Shown one piece after another: positions 7,825 through 17,700 of a stretch of DNA of 64,000 nt. Numbering within the stretch: the stretch's first letter is position 1; each line of letters starts with the position of its first letter. This DNA comes from CAVYWD01 sp963772225 (GTDB taxonomy: Bacteria; Myxococcota; Myxococcia; Myxococcales; UBA5297). The position numbers and the translations under genes are program-made. A model generated the notes under the pieces. That model searched no databases. It saw only the letters and a list, made by a program, of their open reading frames with translations, and was not told the origin of the DNA. Location of the stretch: positions 1,054,001 to 1,118,000 of the forward strand of contig CAVYWD010000011.1 in the NCBI GenBank assembly GCA_963772225.1, written 5' to 3'.

Positions 7825-9149
7825 ACGCCCGCGAGCTTCGCCAGCGCGATATTCAATATCTTTGGCACCCCTACACTGAGATCACGTCCTTCGAGGCGAG
7901 CGACTTCCCCATCGTCGACCGCGCCCGCGGCTGCTCGCTCTTCGACGTCGAAGGTCGGGAGCTGCTCGACGGCATCTCCTCGTGGTGGTGCGTGAACCTG
8001 GGGCACTCGCACCCGAAGCTCGTCCGGGCCATCCAGGAGCAGGCGGAGCGGCTGCAGCACACCCTGCTCGGCGGCATGTCGCACCCGCCGGCCATCGCGC
8101 TGGCCGAGCGGCTGGCCCGCATGGCGCCCGGCGGTCTCTCCCACGCCCTCTTCGCCTCCGACGGCACGAGCGCGGTGGAGGCGGCGCTCAAGATCGCCCT
8201 GCAGTACTGGACCAACCTGGGCGAGCGCGGGCGGACGCAGTTCATCGCGCTCGAGGAGGGCTACCACGGCGATTCGCTGGGCGCCGTCGGCGTCGGCTAT
8301 GTCGAGGCGTTTCACAAGCCTTTCGCCCCGGCCGTTCGCCCGGCCTTCCGCGCGCTCTCGCCGCACTGCAACCGCTGCCCCGTGGGCCTCTCTCCGGACC
8401 GCTGCTCGGCCGATTGTTTCGACTCCATGGAGCGGCTCATCCGCGACCGCGGCCGCGAGTGCGCGGCGGTCATCGTGGAGCCGCTCTGCCAGGCGGCGGG
8501 CGGGATGCGCATCTACCCCGAGGAGTATCTGCGGCGGCTGCGCGCGGCTTGCACGGCGAACGGGCTCTTGCTCATCGCCGACGAGATCGCCGTGGGCATG
8601 GGCCGGACCGGCAGCCGCTTCGCCTGCGAGCGGGCCGGCGTGGCGCCCGACATCTTGACGCTCGGCAAGGGCCTCACCGGGGGGCTGTTGCCCATGAGCG
8701 CGACCCTGGTGACCGACGCCGTCTACGATTCGTTCCGGGCCGAGGGCGGCCGCGCGCGCACCTTTTTCCACGGCCACACGTTCTGCGGAAACCCCATCAC
8801 CAGCGCATTGGCGCTGGCGGCCCTGGAGGTCTACGAGGAGGAGCAGGTGGTGGAGCGGCTGGGCCCGCGCGTCCGCCAACTCGACGAAGGGATGCGGCGC
8901 ATCGCCGAGGTCTTGAGCGGCTCGCCCATGCGCTCGCTCGGGATGATCGCCGCCGTCGAGCTCTCCGAAGAGGCCGGCGGCGCCGCAAGGGCCAAGGGCG
9001 TGGCGCAGCGCGCGGTGGAGCTGGGGCTCTTCATCCGGCCGCTCGGGTCGACCGTCTATCTGTGGCCGCCGCTCACGTGCACGGAGGGCGAGCTGGGCCG
9101 GATGCTCGAGCTGCTGGCGCGCGCGGCGGGCGAGGTGCGCGCCGGCTAG
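7821..9149 (+). CDS. bioA: Adenosylmethionine-8-amino-7-oxononanoate aminotransferase
   Basis: 442 residues, the normal BioA length. A PLP fold-type I transaminase making 7,8-diaminopelargonate with SAM as amino donor. N-terminal WHPYTEI, then DGISSWWCVNLGHSHP, LIADEIAVGMGRTG with the PLP Asp, and ILTLGKGLTGGLLPMS with the Schiff-base Lys. The start is GTG 7821, overlapping the bioD stop (GTGA). It is the last gene of the operon. No bioB is present in the window. Confidence 0.95.
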   Translation: MNARELRQRDIQYLWHPYTEITSFEASDFPIVDRARGCSLFDVEGRELLDGISSWWCVNLGHSHPKLVRAIQEQAERLQHTLLGGMSHPPAIALAERLARMAPGGLSHALFASDGTSAVEAALKIALQYWTNLGERGRTQFIALEEGYHGDSLGAVGVGYVEAFHKPFAPAVRPAFRALSPHCNRCPVGLSPDRCSADCFDSMERLIRDRGRECAAVIVEPLCQAAGGMRIYPEEYLRRLRAACTANGLLLIADEIAVGMGRTGSRFACERAGVAPDILTLGKGLTGGLLPMSATLVTDAVYDSFRAEGGRARTFFHGHTFCGNPITSALALAALEVYEEEQVVERLGPRVRQLDEGMRRIAEVLSGSPMRSLGMIAAVELSEEAGGAARAKGVAQRAVELGLFIRPLGSTVYLWPPLTCTEGELGRMLELLARAAGEVRAG

Positions 9150-9184
9150 CACTGCCCGCCCCAAGTTGTTTCCGGGATCTCCAA

Positions 9185-9253
9185 CCCGTTCACCCCGAGC
9201 TTGTCGAGGGGCCTTCGACTTCGGCCTTAAGGCCTCCGCTCAGGCTGAACGGG
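9185..9253. repeat. Intergenic inverted-repeat element with CCCGTTCA ends
   Basis: A 69-bp segment begins CCCGTTCA and ends TGAACGGG. Inside are GAGCTTGTCGAGGGG and a GGCCTTAAGGCC palindrome. Elements of this form (AAGCTC...GTGAACGG) occur between genes in many bacteria. It lies about 35 bp past bioA and could form an extended hairpin. I see nothing else in the remaining 9254-9497 stretch except the ribosome-binding site of the next gene. Confidence 0.6.
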
Positions 9254-9497
9254 CAGCTATCCATCCCAGAACGAACTTCAAACGCTTGGTACTAGCTCGA
9301 ATCCCCTGCCTTGCCGAACTCGGCGGCGATGCTCAACCCAAATTGCGACCTGTCGCGCCCGCGCCACGCGGGTGATGCGCGGTGTTCACGAGAGGAGCGG
9401 GCACAGGGCCCCTTTGGCAAAACTCGCTTGGACCGACGGCGAAGGATGCTAGTCTCCGCGGGCCCTAAATCCCGTCCACCCTGGGAAGGAGAGGGAC

Positions 9498-10736
9498 ATG
9501 AACGAGGAGCTCAATCCGCGGGACTTCTACCGCCTGCCTTGGTCCCTGAACGACAACGTGCTTTCGTGGCTGGAGCCCACCAAGCGCTGCAATCTGTATT
9601 GCGAGGGCTGCTACTCGCGCAACGAAAAGGACCGCGACAAGTCGCTGGCGCAGATCCGCGCGGACCTCGACGTCTTCGTGAAGAACCGGAAGTTCGACTC
9701 CATCTCCATCACCGGCGGCGACCCGCTGATGCACCCGGAGATCGTGGACATCGTCCGGATCATCCGCCACGAGTACGATAAGAAGCCGGTCCTCAACACC
9801 AATGGCCTCGCGCTCACTCCGGAGCTGACGCGCGACCTGAAGCGCGCCGGCCTCTTCGGCTTCACCTTCCACGTCGACTCGGGCCAGGTGCGGCCCGGAT
9901 GGAAGAACAAGAGCGAGTCCGAGCTCAACGCGCTCCGCCTGCAGCTCGCGCAGATGGCGGCGAGCGAAGGCGACCTGTCGGTGGCCTTCAACTCCACGGT
10001 CTACCCGCACACGCTCGACCAGGTGCCGGTCATCCTGGACTGGGCGCGCGAGCACATCGACATCGTCCACTCCATCGTCCTCATCCTCTTTCGCACCTCT
10101 CAGACCAAGCACTTCGAATACTACGCGCAGGGCAAGCGCATCGACAGCTCGGAGCTCGTCTACTACGACGAGGACAAGCTCCCCGAGCCGCTCACCGCCG
10201 ACAAGGTGGTCGCGAAGATCCGCGAGCACGATCCGCTCTTCACGCCGAACGCCTACCTGGGCGGCACCAAGGACCCGAACTCCTTCAAGTGGCTCATCGC
10301 CACGCGCCTGGGAGACAGGGAGCGCATCGATGGCTACCTGGGCCCCCGCTTCATGGAGCTGATGCAGGCCGGCCACCACTTGCTCACCGGCCGATACGTC
10401 GCCTACTCCAGCCCGTCGATGCTCAAGTTCGGCAAGCTGCTCGCGCTCGGCGCCTCGGCCTTCGACAAGGGAGCGCGCGCCGCTGCCAAGCGCTTGGCCA
10501 CCGACGTCGTGAGGGCGCCGCGGCGCCTGGCGTCGCACCAATACGTGCAGAGCATCGGCATCATCCAGCCCATCGACATGATGGCCGACGGCGAGCAGAA
10601 CATGTGCGACGGCTGTCCGGACATGACCGTCCACAACGGCGAGCTCGTCTGGTCGTGCCGGCTCGAGGAGCGGCTGAAGTACGGCTGCTTCCTAACCGCG
10701 GCGCCCAAGGCGGGCAAGGCTGAGAACGGCGCTTAG
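9498..10736 (+). CDS. Radical SAM protein with Cys-rich C-terminus
   Basis: 412 residues, start ATG 9498 with GGAAGGAG about 6 nt upstream. The radical SAM cluster motif C31-x3-C35-x2-C38 (TKRCNLYCEGCYSRN) is followed by SITGGDPLMHPEIVDIV, the GGE/GGDP SAM-binding motif. The C-terminus carries MCDGCPDM and later WSCRL and YGCF, enough Cys for a second cluster or a metal site but not a full SPASM pattern. An alanine-rich helical insert (about 310-345) is unusual. Substrate unknown. It stands alone on the plus strand downstream of the biotin operon. Confidence 0.85.
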   Translation: MNEELNPRDFYRLPWSLNDNVLSWLEPTKRCNLYCEGCYSRNEKDRDKSLAQIRADLDVFVKNRKFDSISITGGDPLMHPEIVDIVRIIRHEYDKKPVLNTNGLALTPELTRDLKRAGLFGFTFHVDSGQVRPGWKNKSESELNALRLQLAQMAASEGDLSVAFNSTVYPHTLDQVPVILDWAREHIDIVHSIVLILFRTSQTKHFEYYAQGKRIDSSELVYYDEDKLPEPLTADKVVAKIREHDPLFTPNAYLGGTKDPNSFKWLIATRLGDRERIDGYLGPRFMELMQAGHHLLTGRYVAYSSPSMLKFGKLLALGASAFDKGARAAAKRLATDVVRAPRRLASHQYVQSIGIIQPIDMMADGEQNMCDGCPDMTVHNGELVWSCRLEERLKYGCFLTAAPKAGKAENGA

Positions 10737-11130
10737 CGGAAGCGGACCGGCGGAAAGAGTCGCAGTCCCGCTGCGGCCTCCCCAGCGGCAGCGGGCCGTC
10801 GAATGGACCGGGTGAGGGACGGGGCAGCCCGCCTCCCGGCGGTCTGCTCCAACGACGAGGTTTCACGGGCCGAGCCCCGCGCCCTGAGGGCGCAGGGTCG
10901 GATTCGCCTCGCTCTGCGCCGATGACCCAGCGAGTCGGCAGGGCGCGCGGGTCCCCCGCAGCCGCTCCGCAGTCTCGAGGGCCGCAGCGGGCGGGCGCCG
11001 AGTCGCGTCCGCTGGACGCGGTATCTCGCGCCGGCGAACCCTCGCCCGCGGCGAAGTCCTTGTTTGCGCGCCGCTGCGAGGAAACCCCTGTCGAGGCCAC
11101 GCGATAGGCGAGTAGGACCGCGACCGGCGA
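10737..11130. other. Non-coding stretch, nothing recognised
   Basis: No gene with plausible codon use or ribosome-binding site is seen. It contains a G+C-rich imperfect hairpin near 10770-10797 just past the radical SAM gene, without a T-tract. It leads into the tandem repeats. Confidence 0.5.
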
Positions 11131-11559
11131 GGGTTGCCGTTCGAGACTCGACCCGAGAATCACGCGGGAATCTGAGGCTCTCACGGCGACCCGGAAGGAG
11201 CGCGCGCTCGCGCGCGCGACGACTCAGGCCTTTTCCCTCCGCTCTTCGCGGAAGGGAAAAGCGGGTTGCCGTTCGAGACTCGACCCGAGAATCACGCGGG
11301 AATCTGAGGCTCTCACGGCGACCCGGAAGGCGCGCGCGCTCGCGCGCGCGACGACTCAGGTCTTTTCCCTCCGCTCTTCGCGGAAGGAAAAGCGGGTTGC
11401 CGTTCGAGACTCGACCCGAGAATCACGCGGGAATCTGAGGCTCTCACGGCGACCCGGAAGGCGCGCGCGCTCGCGCGCGCGACGACTCAGGCCTTTTCCC
11501 TCCGCTCTTCGCGGAAGGAAAAGCGGGTTGCCGTTCGAGACTCGACCCGAGAATCACAC
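11131..11559. repeat. Tandem repeat, 3.3 copies of a 131/132-bp unit
   Basis: Near-identical units start at 11131, 11263, 11394 and 11525 (the last partial, about 35 bp). Each begins GGGTTGCCGTTCGAGACTCG. Each contains a GCGCGCGCTCGCGCGCGC self-complementary block and, near its end, a TTTTCCCTCCGC/GCGGAAGGGAAAA hairpin. Copies differ by one base in length and a few substitutions. It lies about 235 bp upstream of the giant lipoprotein gene. There is no spacer diversity, so it is not a CRISPR array. Confidence 0.95.
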
Positions 11560-11793
11560 ATGCGCCGCCGGCCCCCGTCCTCGGCATCGGCGGGCCCGCG
11601 ATGAATCGCTCCCGCCCCTCGCTGGCGCCTCGCACACAGGTCGCGGGATTGCATGTACCCCGCCCGTTTTGAACTATCCTGGCGCGGATCGACCCTGCTG
11701 CGACCGCGCCAACCCGCCTTTCTTGGGGCAATCGAAGCGAGCGCGCGGCGAACCACGGCCGCGCTCCCGGCGCCGCCGCCCTTTGGAGCACTC

Positions 11794-14700
11794 ATGAGCC
11801 TGCGACTGCGATCCGGCCGACGACTTCTCCTCGCCTGTGCGTTGCTCGCCGCCTGCAGCGGGCGCGAGAAGGCCAAGCCGGAGATTGCATCCGCCGATTT
11901 CCCGCTCTTCGTCAACGGAGGCTTCGAAGCCGACACCATCGGCCTCCCGCCCTCTTCTTGGACGATCCAGTCGTACCTCAACAACAACAACACTCCCCTG
12001 GGTACAGCCTACCCCGGCTACGACCTCGGCCTGCTCGCCGTCCCACCGCAGTCGATCGCCGACTTGAACCTGAGCACTGGGGGCACGGCCGACACCTATG
12101 TGGTCGGCGCGGCGACGTCCGAGAGCCAGCCCGACCCGGACCTGGGCGCGGGCGCCAGCCTGCGCTACCCGAAGTTCGGGCTGCGCAGCGCCGTGGTAAA
12201 CACCGGCACCACCGGCAAGAACCAAAACGTCAACTCGATGAAGCAGACGATGACGGTGGGCGCGGGCGACGTCGACTCCGCTGACGGCCAGGTGCACCTC
12301 CGCTTCGTGGCCGCCGCCGTGCTCCAGAACCCCAGCCACTACGACTGGGAGCAGCCCTACTTCTTCATCCAGCTCTCCAACGTCACCACCGGCGCCGTCC
12401 TCTACACAAACTTCAATTTCGCCGGACAGTCGGGAGTGCCCTGGAAGTCCGTGGGCACCGGCCAGAACACCATCCAGTACACCGACTGGCAGCTCATCGA
12501 CATCGCGCCCGGGAGCAAGGTCTCCATGGGCGACCAGGTTCAGCTGATCGTCTTCGCCGCCGGCTGCAGCCGCGGAGGCCACTGGGGCCGCGTCTACGTC
12601 GACGCCTTCGGGCCCTCCATCCCGGGTCTTTTCGTTTCGGGCGTCGGGCCGCAGTCGGCGTTCAACAACACCAACATCGCTTACACGATCTCCTACAAGA
12701 ACGGCGGTGCGAGCAGCGCCGCCAGCACCCAGGTCGTCTTCAACACCCCGCCCAACACCACCTTCCAGTCGGTGAGCCCGTCGACCGGCTGCACGGCGCC
12801 TGCGGTGGGGGGTACCGGAGCCGTCACCTGCACCCTGGGCGCGCTCGGCGCTGGCGCGAGCGGCTCGCTCGCGGTCACCGTCCACATCAACGCCGGCACC
12901 GAGGGCCTGGTCACCGCGGGCAACTATTGGATTCAGGCCACCGGGGTATCGCCCTTGCTCGGCGCGAAGATCGACACGGTGGTGACCGGGGTGCCCGCGT
13001 CGATCGACGTGGTCAGCGGCAGCCCCCAGACTGCGACTGCGAACGCCGCGTTCGGCGTGCCGCTGGTCGCGGTGGTGAAGGACGCGGCCGGCTATGTGGT
13101 CCCGAACGTCGCCGTGACCTTCGCGGCGCCCGGCTCCGGCGCGTCGGCCGTTCTGAGCAGCGCCTCGGCCACCACGGACATGTCGGGCCAGGCCTCCGTC
13201 ACCGCGACGGCCAACACCGTCGCGGGAGGCGCGTACGCGGTGACCGCGACGGCCGCCGGCGTGAGCGCCTCGGCATCCTTCTCGCTTACCAACTCCCCCG
13301 GCGCGCCTGCGACCGTGGCGGTGTCGGGCGGCGGCGGCCAGAGCGCGGCGGTGGGAGCCACCTTCGCGCAGCCGCTCACGGCCGTGGTGACCGACGCCTG
13401 GGGCAACCCCATCCCCGGCGTGACCGTGAGCTTCAGCGCGCCCGGTTCCGGGGCGAGCGCGCAGGTGGCCGCGACCGCGACCACCAACGCCTCCGGCCTG
13501 GCGAGCACCTCGGCCACCGCGAACCACACCTCGGGCGCCTATCAGGTGACTGCCTCGGTCAGCGGGGTCGGTACACCGGCGGCGTTCGCGCTCACCAACA
13601 CCGCGGGTGCACCTGCCTCGATCTCCGCGGCGGGCGGCGCAAGCCAGAGCGCGACCGTGGGCACCGCCTTCGCGCAATCGCTCGTCGCCCTGGTGACCGA
13701 CACCTATGGAAACCCGGTCTCCGGCGCCACGGTGAGCTTCGCCGCGCCCGGCTCGGGCGCGAGCGCTCAGGTCGCCGCCACGGCGACGACCGACTCCCAA
13801 GGCCGCGCGAGCGTCACCGCCACCGCAAACCACACGGCCGGCGGCCCCTACTCGGTGAGCGCCAGCGTCTCCGGCGCCGCAAGCCCCGCCTCGTTCAGCC
13901 TCACCAACATCGCCGGCTCGGCCGCGTCGATCTCCGCGGCGGGCGGCGCAAGCCAGAGCGCGACGGTGGGCACCGCCTTCGCGCAATCGCTCGTCGCCCT
14001 GGTGACCGACACCTACGGAAATCCGGTCTCCGGCGCCACGGTGAGCTTCGCCGCCCCCGGCTCGGGCGCGAGCGCTCAGGTCGCCGCCACGGCGACGACC
14101 GACTCCCAAGGCCACGCGAGCGTCACCGCCACCGCAAACCACACCGCCGGCGGCCCCTACTCGGTGAGCGCCAGCGTCTCCGGAGCGTCCACCCCCGCCT
14201 CGTTCAGCCTCACCAACACCGCCGGCTCCGCCGCGTCGATCTCCGCGGCGGGCGGCGCAAGCCAGAGCGCGGTCGTCGGCGCCACCTTCGCGCAATCGCT
14301 CGTCGTTCTGGTGACCGACACCTACGGAAATCCGGTCTCCGGCGCCACGGTGAGCTTCACCGCGCCCGGCTCGGGCGCCAGCGCGCAAGTGAGCGCGACG
14401 GCGACGACGGATTCTTCAGGCCACGCGAGCGTCACCGCTACCGCGAACCACACGGCCGGCGGCCCCTACTCGGTGAGCGCCAGCGTCTCCGGAGCGTCCA
14501 CCCCCGCCTCGTTCAGCCTCACCAACACCGCCGGCTCGGCCGCGTCGATCTCCGCGGTGGGCGGCGCAAGCCAGAGCGCGACCGTGGGCACCACCTTCGC
14601 GCAATCGCTCGTCGCCCTGGTGACCGACACCTACGGCAATCCGGTCTCCGGCGCCACGGTGAGCTTCACCGCGCCCGGCTCGGGCGCCAGCGCGCAAGTG

Positions 14701-17700
14701 AGCGCGACGGCGACGACGGATTCTTCAGGCCACGCGAGCGTCACCGCTACCGCGAACCACACCGCCGGCGGCCCCTACTCCGTCACCGCCAGCGTCACCG
14801 GCGCGTCCACCCCCGCCTCGTTTAGCCTCACCAACACCCATGGTGCACCTGCCTCGATCTCCGCGGCGGGCGGCGCAAGCCAGAGCGCGACCGTGGGCAC
14901 CACCTTCGCGCAATCGCTCGTCGCCCTGGTGGCCGACACCTACGGCAATCCGGTCTCCGGCGCCACGGTGAGCTTCACCGCGCCCGGCTCGGGCGCGAGC
15001 GCTCAGGTCGCCGCCACGGCGACGACCGACTCCCAAGGCCACGCGAGCATCACCGCCACCGCAAACCACACCGCCGGCGGCCCCTACTCCGTCACCGCCA
15101 GCGTCTCCGGCGCGTCCACCCCCGCCTCGTTCAGCCTCACCAACACCGCCGGCTCCGCCGCCTCGATCTCCGCGGCGGGCGGCGCAAGCCAGAGCGCGAC
15201 GGTGGGCACCAGCTTCGCGCAATCGCTCGTCGCCCTGGTGACTGACACCTATGGAAACCCGGTCTCCGGCGCGTCGGTGAGCTTCGCCGCGCCCGGCTCG
15301 GGCGCGAGCGCTCAGGTCGCCGCCACGGCCACGACCGACTCCCAAGGCCACGCGAGCGTCACCGCCACCGCAAACCACACCGCCGGCGGCCCCTACTCCG
15401 TCACCGCCAGCGTCTCCGGCGCGTCCACCCCCGCCTCGTTCAGCCTCACCAACACCGCCGGCTCCGCCGCCTCGATCTCCGCGGTGGGCGGCGCAAGCCA
15501 GAGCGCGGTCGTCGGCGCCACCTTCGCGCAATCGCTCGTCGCCCTGGTGGCCGACACTTACGGAAACCCGGTCTCCGGCGCGTCGGTGAGCTTCACCGCG
15601 CCCGGCTCGGGCGCGAGCGCTCAGGTCGCCGCCACGGCCACGACCGACTCCCAAGGCCACGCGAGCGTCACCGCCACCGCGAACCACACCGCCGGCGGCC
15701 CCTACCCCGTCACCGCCAGCGTCTCCGGAGCGTCCACCCCCGCCTCGTTCAGCCTCACCAACACCCATGGTGCACCTGCCTCGATCTCCGCGGCGGGCGG
15801 CGCAAGTCAGAGCGCGGTCGTCGGCGCCACTTTCGCGCAATCGCTCGTCGCCCTGGTGACTGACACCTATGGAAACCCGGTCTCCGGCGCGTCGGTGAGC
15901 TTCACCGCGCCCAGTTCGGGCGCGAGCGCTCAGGTCGCCGCCACGGCGACGACCGACTCCCAAGGCCACGCGAGCGTCACTGCCACCGCAAACCACACCG
16001 CCGGCGGTCCCTACTCCGTCACCGCCAGCGTCTCCGGAGCGTCCACCCCCGCCTCGTTCAGCCTCACCAACACCCATGGTGCACCTGCCTCGATCTCCGC
16101 GGCGGGCGGCGCAAGTCAGAGCGCGACCGTGGGCACCGCCTTCGCCCAGCCGCTCGTGGTCCAAGTCGCCGACGCTTACGGCAATCCTGTCCCCGGCGCC
16201 ACGGTGAGCTTCGCCGCCCCCGGCTCGGGCGCGAGCGCGCAAGTGAGCGCGACGGCGACGACCGACTCCCAAGGCCATGCGAGCGTCACTGCCACCGCAA
16301 ACCACACCGCCGGCGGCCCCTACTCCGTTACCGCCAGCGTCACCGGCGCGTCCACCCCCGCCTCGTTCAGCCTCACCAACACCGCCGGTTCCGCCGCGTC
16401 GATCTCCGCGGTGGGCGGCGCAAGCCAGAGCGCGACCGTGGGCACCGCCTTCGCGCAATCGCTCGTCGCCCTGGTGACCGACACCTACGGAAACCCGGTC
16501 TCCGGCGCGTCGGTGACCTTCACCGCCCCGAGCTCGGGCGCGAGCGCTCAGATGGCCGCAACCCCGACCACCGACTCGTCGGGCCGCGCGACAGTCACCG
16601 CAACCGCGAACGGCGTCGCCGGCGGCCCGTACACCGTGGATGCCTCTGTCGCCGGGGCCGCGGCGGCGCACTTCTCGCTCACCAACACCGCCGGCAGCCC
16701 CGCGTCCATCCGCGTGGCCGACGGCGACGGCCAGAAGACCACGGTCGCCACCGCCTTCGCGAAGGCCCTGATCGCCGTCGTCGTCGACGCGAGAGGAAAC
16801 CCGGTCGCCGGGGCTCCGGTCGCCTTCGCTGCGCCCTCGTCGGGCGCGAGCGCCGCGCTTTCGTCGCTGGCCCAGGTGAGCGACGCCTCGGGCCAGGTCC
16901 AGATCTCGGCTGCCGCGAACACCGCGTCGGGGGCCTACCCCGTGACGGCGAGCCTGGGGGGCTCGGCCGCGCCGGCGTCCTTCTCCCTCGAGAACTTGCC
17001 CGGCGCCGCGGCGTCGCTCGCCGTGGTCTCCGGAGGTGCGCAGACCACCGCCGTCAACACCGCCTTCTCTGCGCCGCTGGTCGCCGTCGCGCTCGACCTG
17101 TACGGCAACCCGGTCCCCGGCGCGCACGTGACCTGGGCCGGGCCCTCCTCCGGCGCTGGCGCGGCGCCGAGCGACGCGGACACCACGACGGGCGCCGACG
17201 GCCGCGCGAGCGTGACCGCGACCGCCAACGGCACCGCCGGCGTCTACCCCTTCACGGCGAGGCTCCCGGGCGGCCAGCAGGCCGACTTCGTGCTCACCAA
17301 TGCCGCCGGTCCCGAGGTGACCGTCGTCGCCGAGTCGGGCACGCCCCAAACCGCGGCGGTGGGCGCCGCCTTCGCCGCGCCGCTGGTCGTCCTGTGCACC
17401 TCAGGGGGAGCCCCGCTCGCCAACGCGACGGTGACCTTCCAGGTGCCGCCGGGCGGCGCGAGCGCCGGCTTGAGCGCGCTCGCCGCGAGCACCGACGCCA
17501 CCGGCCACGCGCAGGTGACCGCCACCGCCGGCAGGACCGCGGGAGCCTATGCCGTCACTGCGTCGGTGGCCGGCGCGCGCCAGAGCGCCGCGTTCGCCCT
17601 GACCAACGCGCCGGGGAGCCCCGCGACCATCGCCGCGAGCCCGTCCTCCACGCCGCAGAGCGCGCAGGTCGGCGCGCCCTTCGCCTCGCCGCTCGCCGCC

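Noticed and set aside
11131..11559. Tandem repeats as a CRISPR array
   Set aside because: The unit is 131 bp with no alternating short repeats and unique spacers, and no cas genes are nearby.
13615..16704. 309-bp repeats as a non-coding satellite
   Set aside because: All units are in phase and encode Ig domains with conserved motifs, so they are coding repeats.
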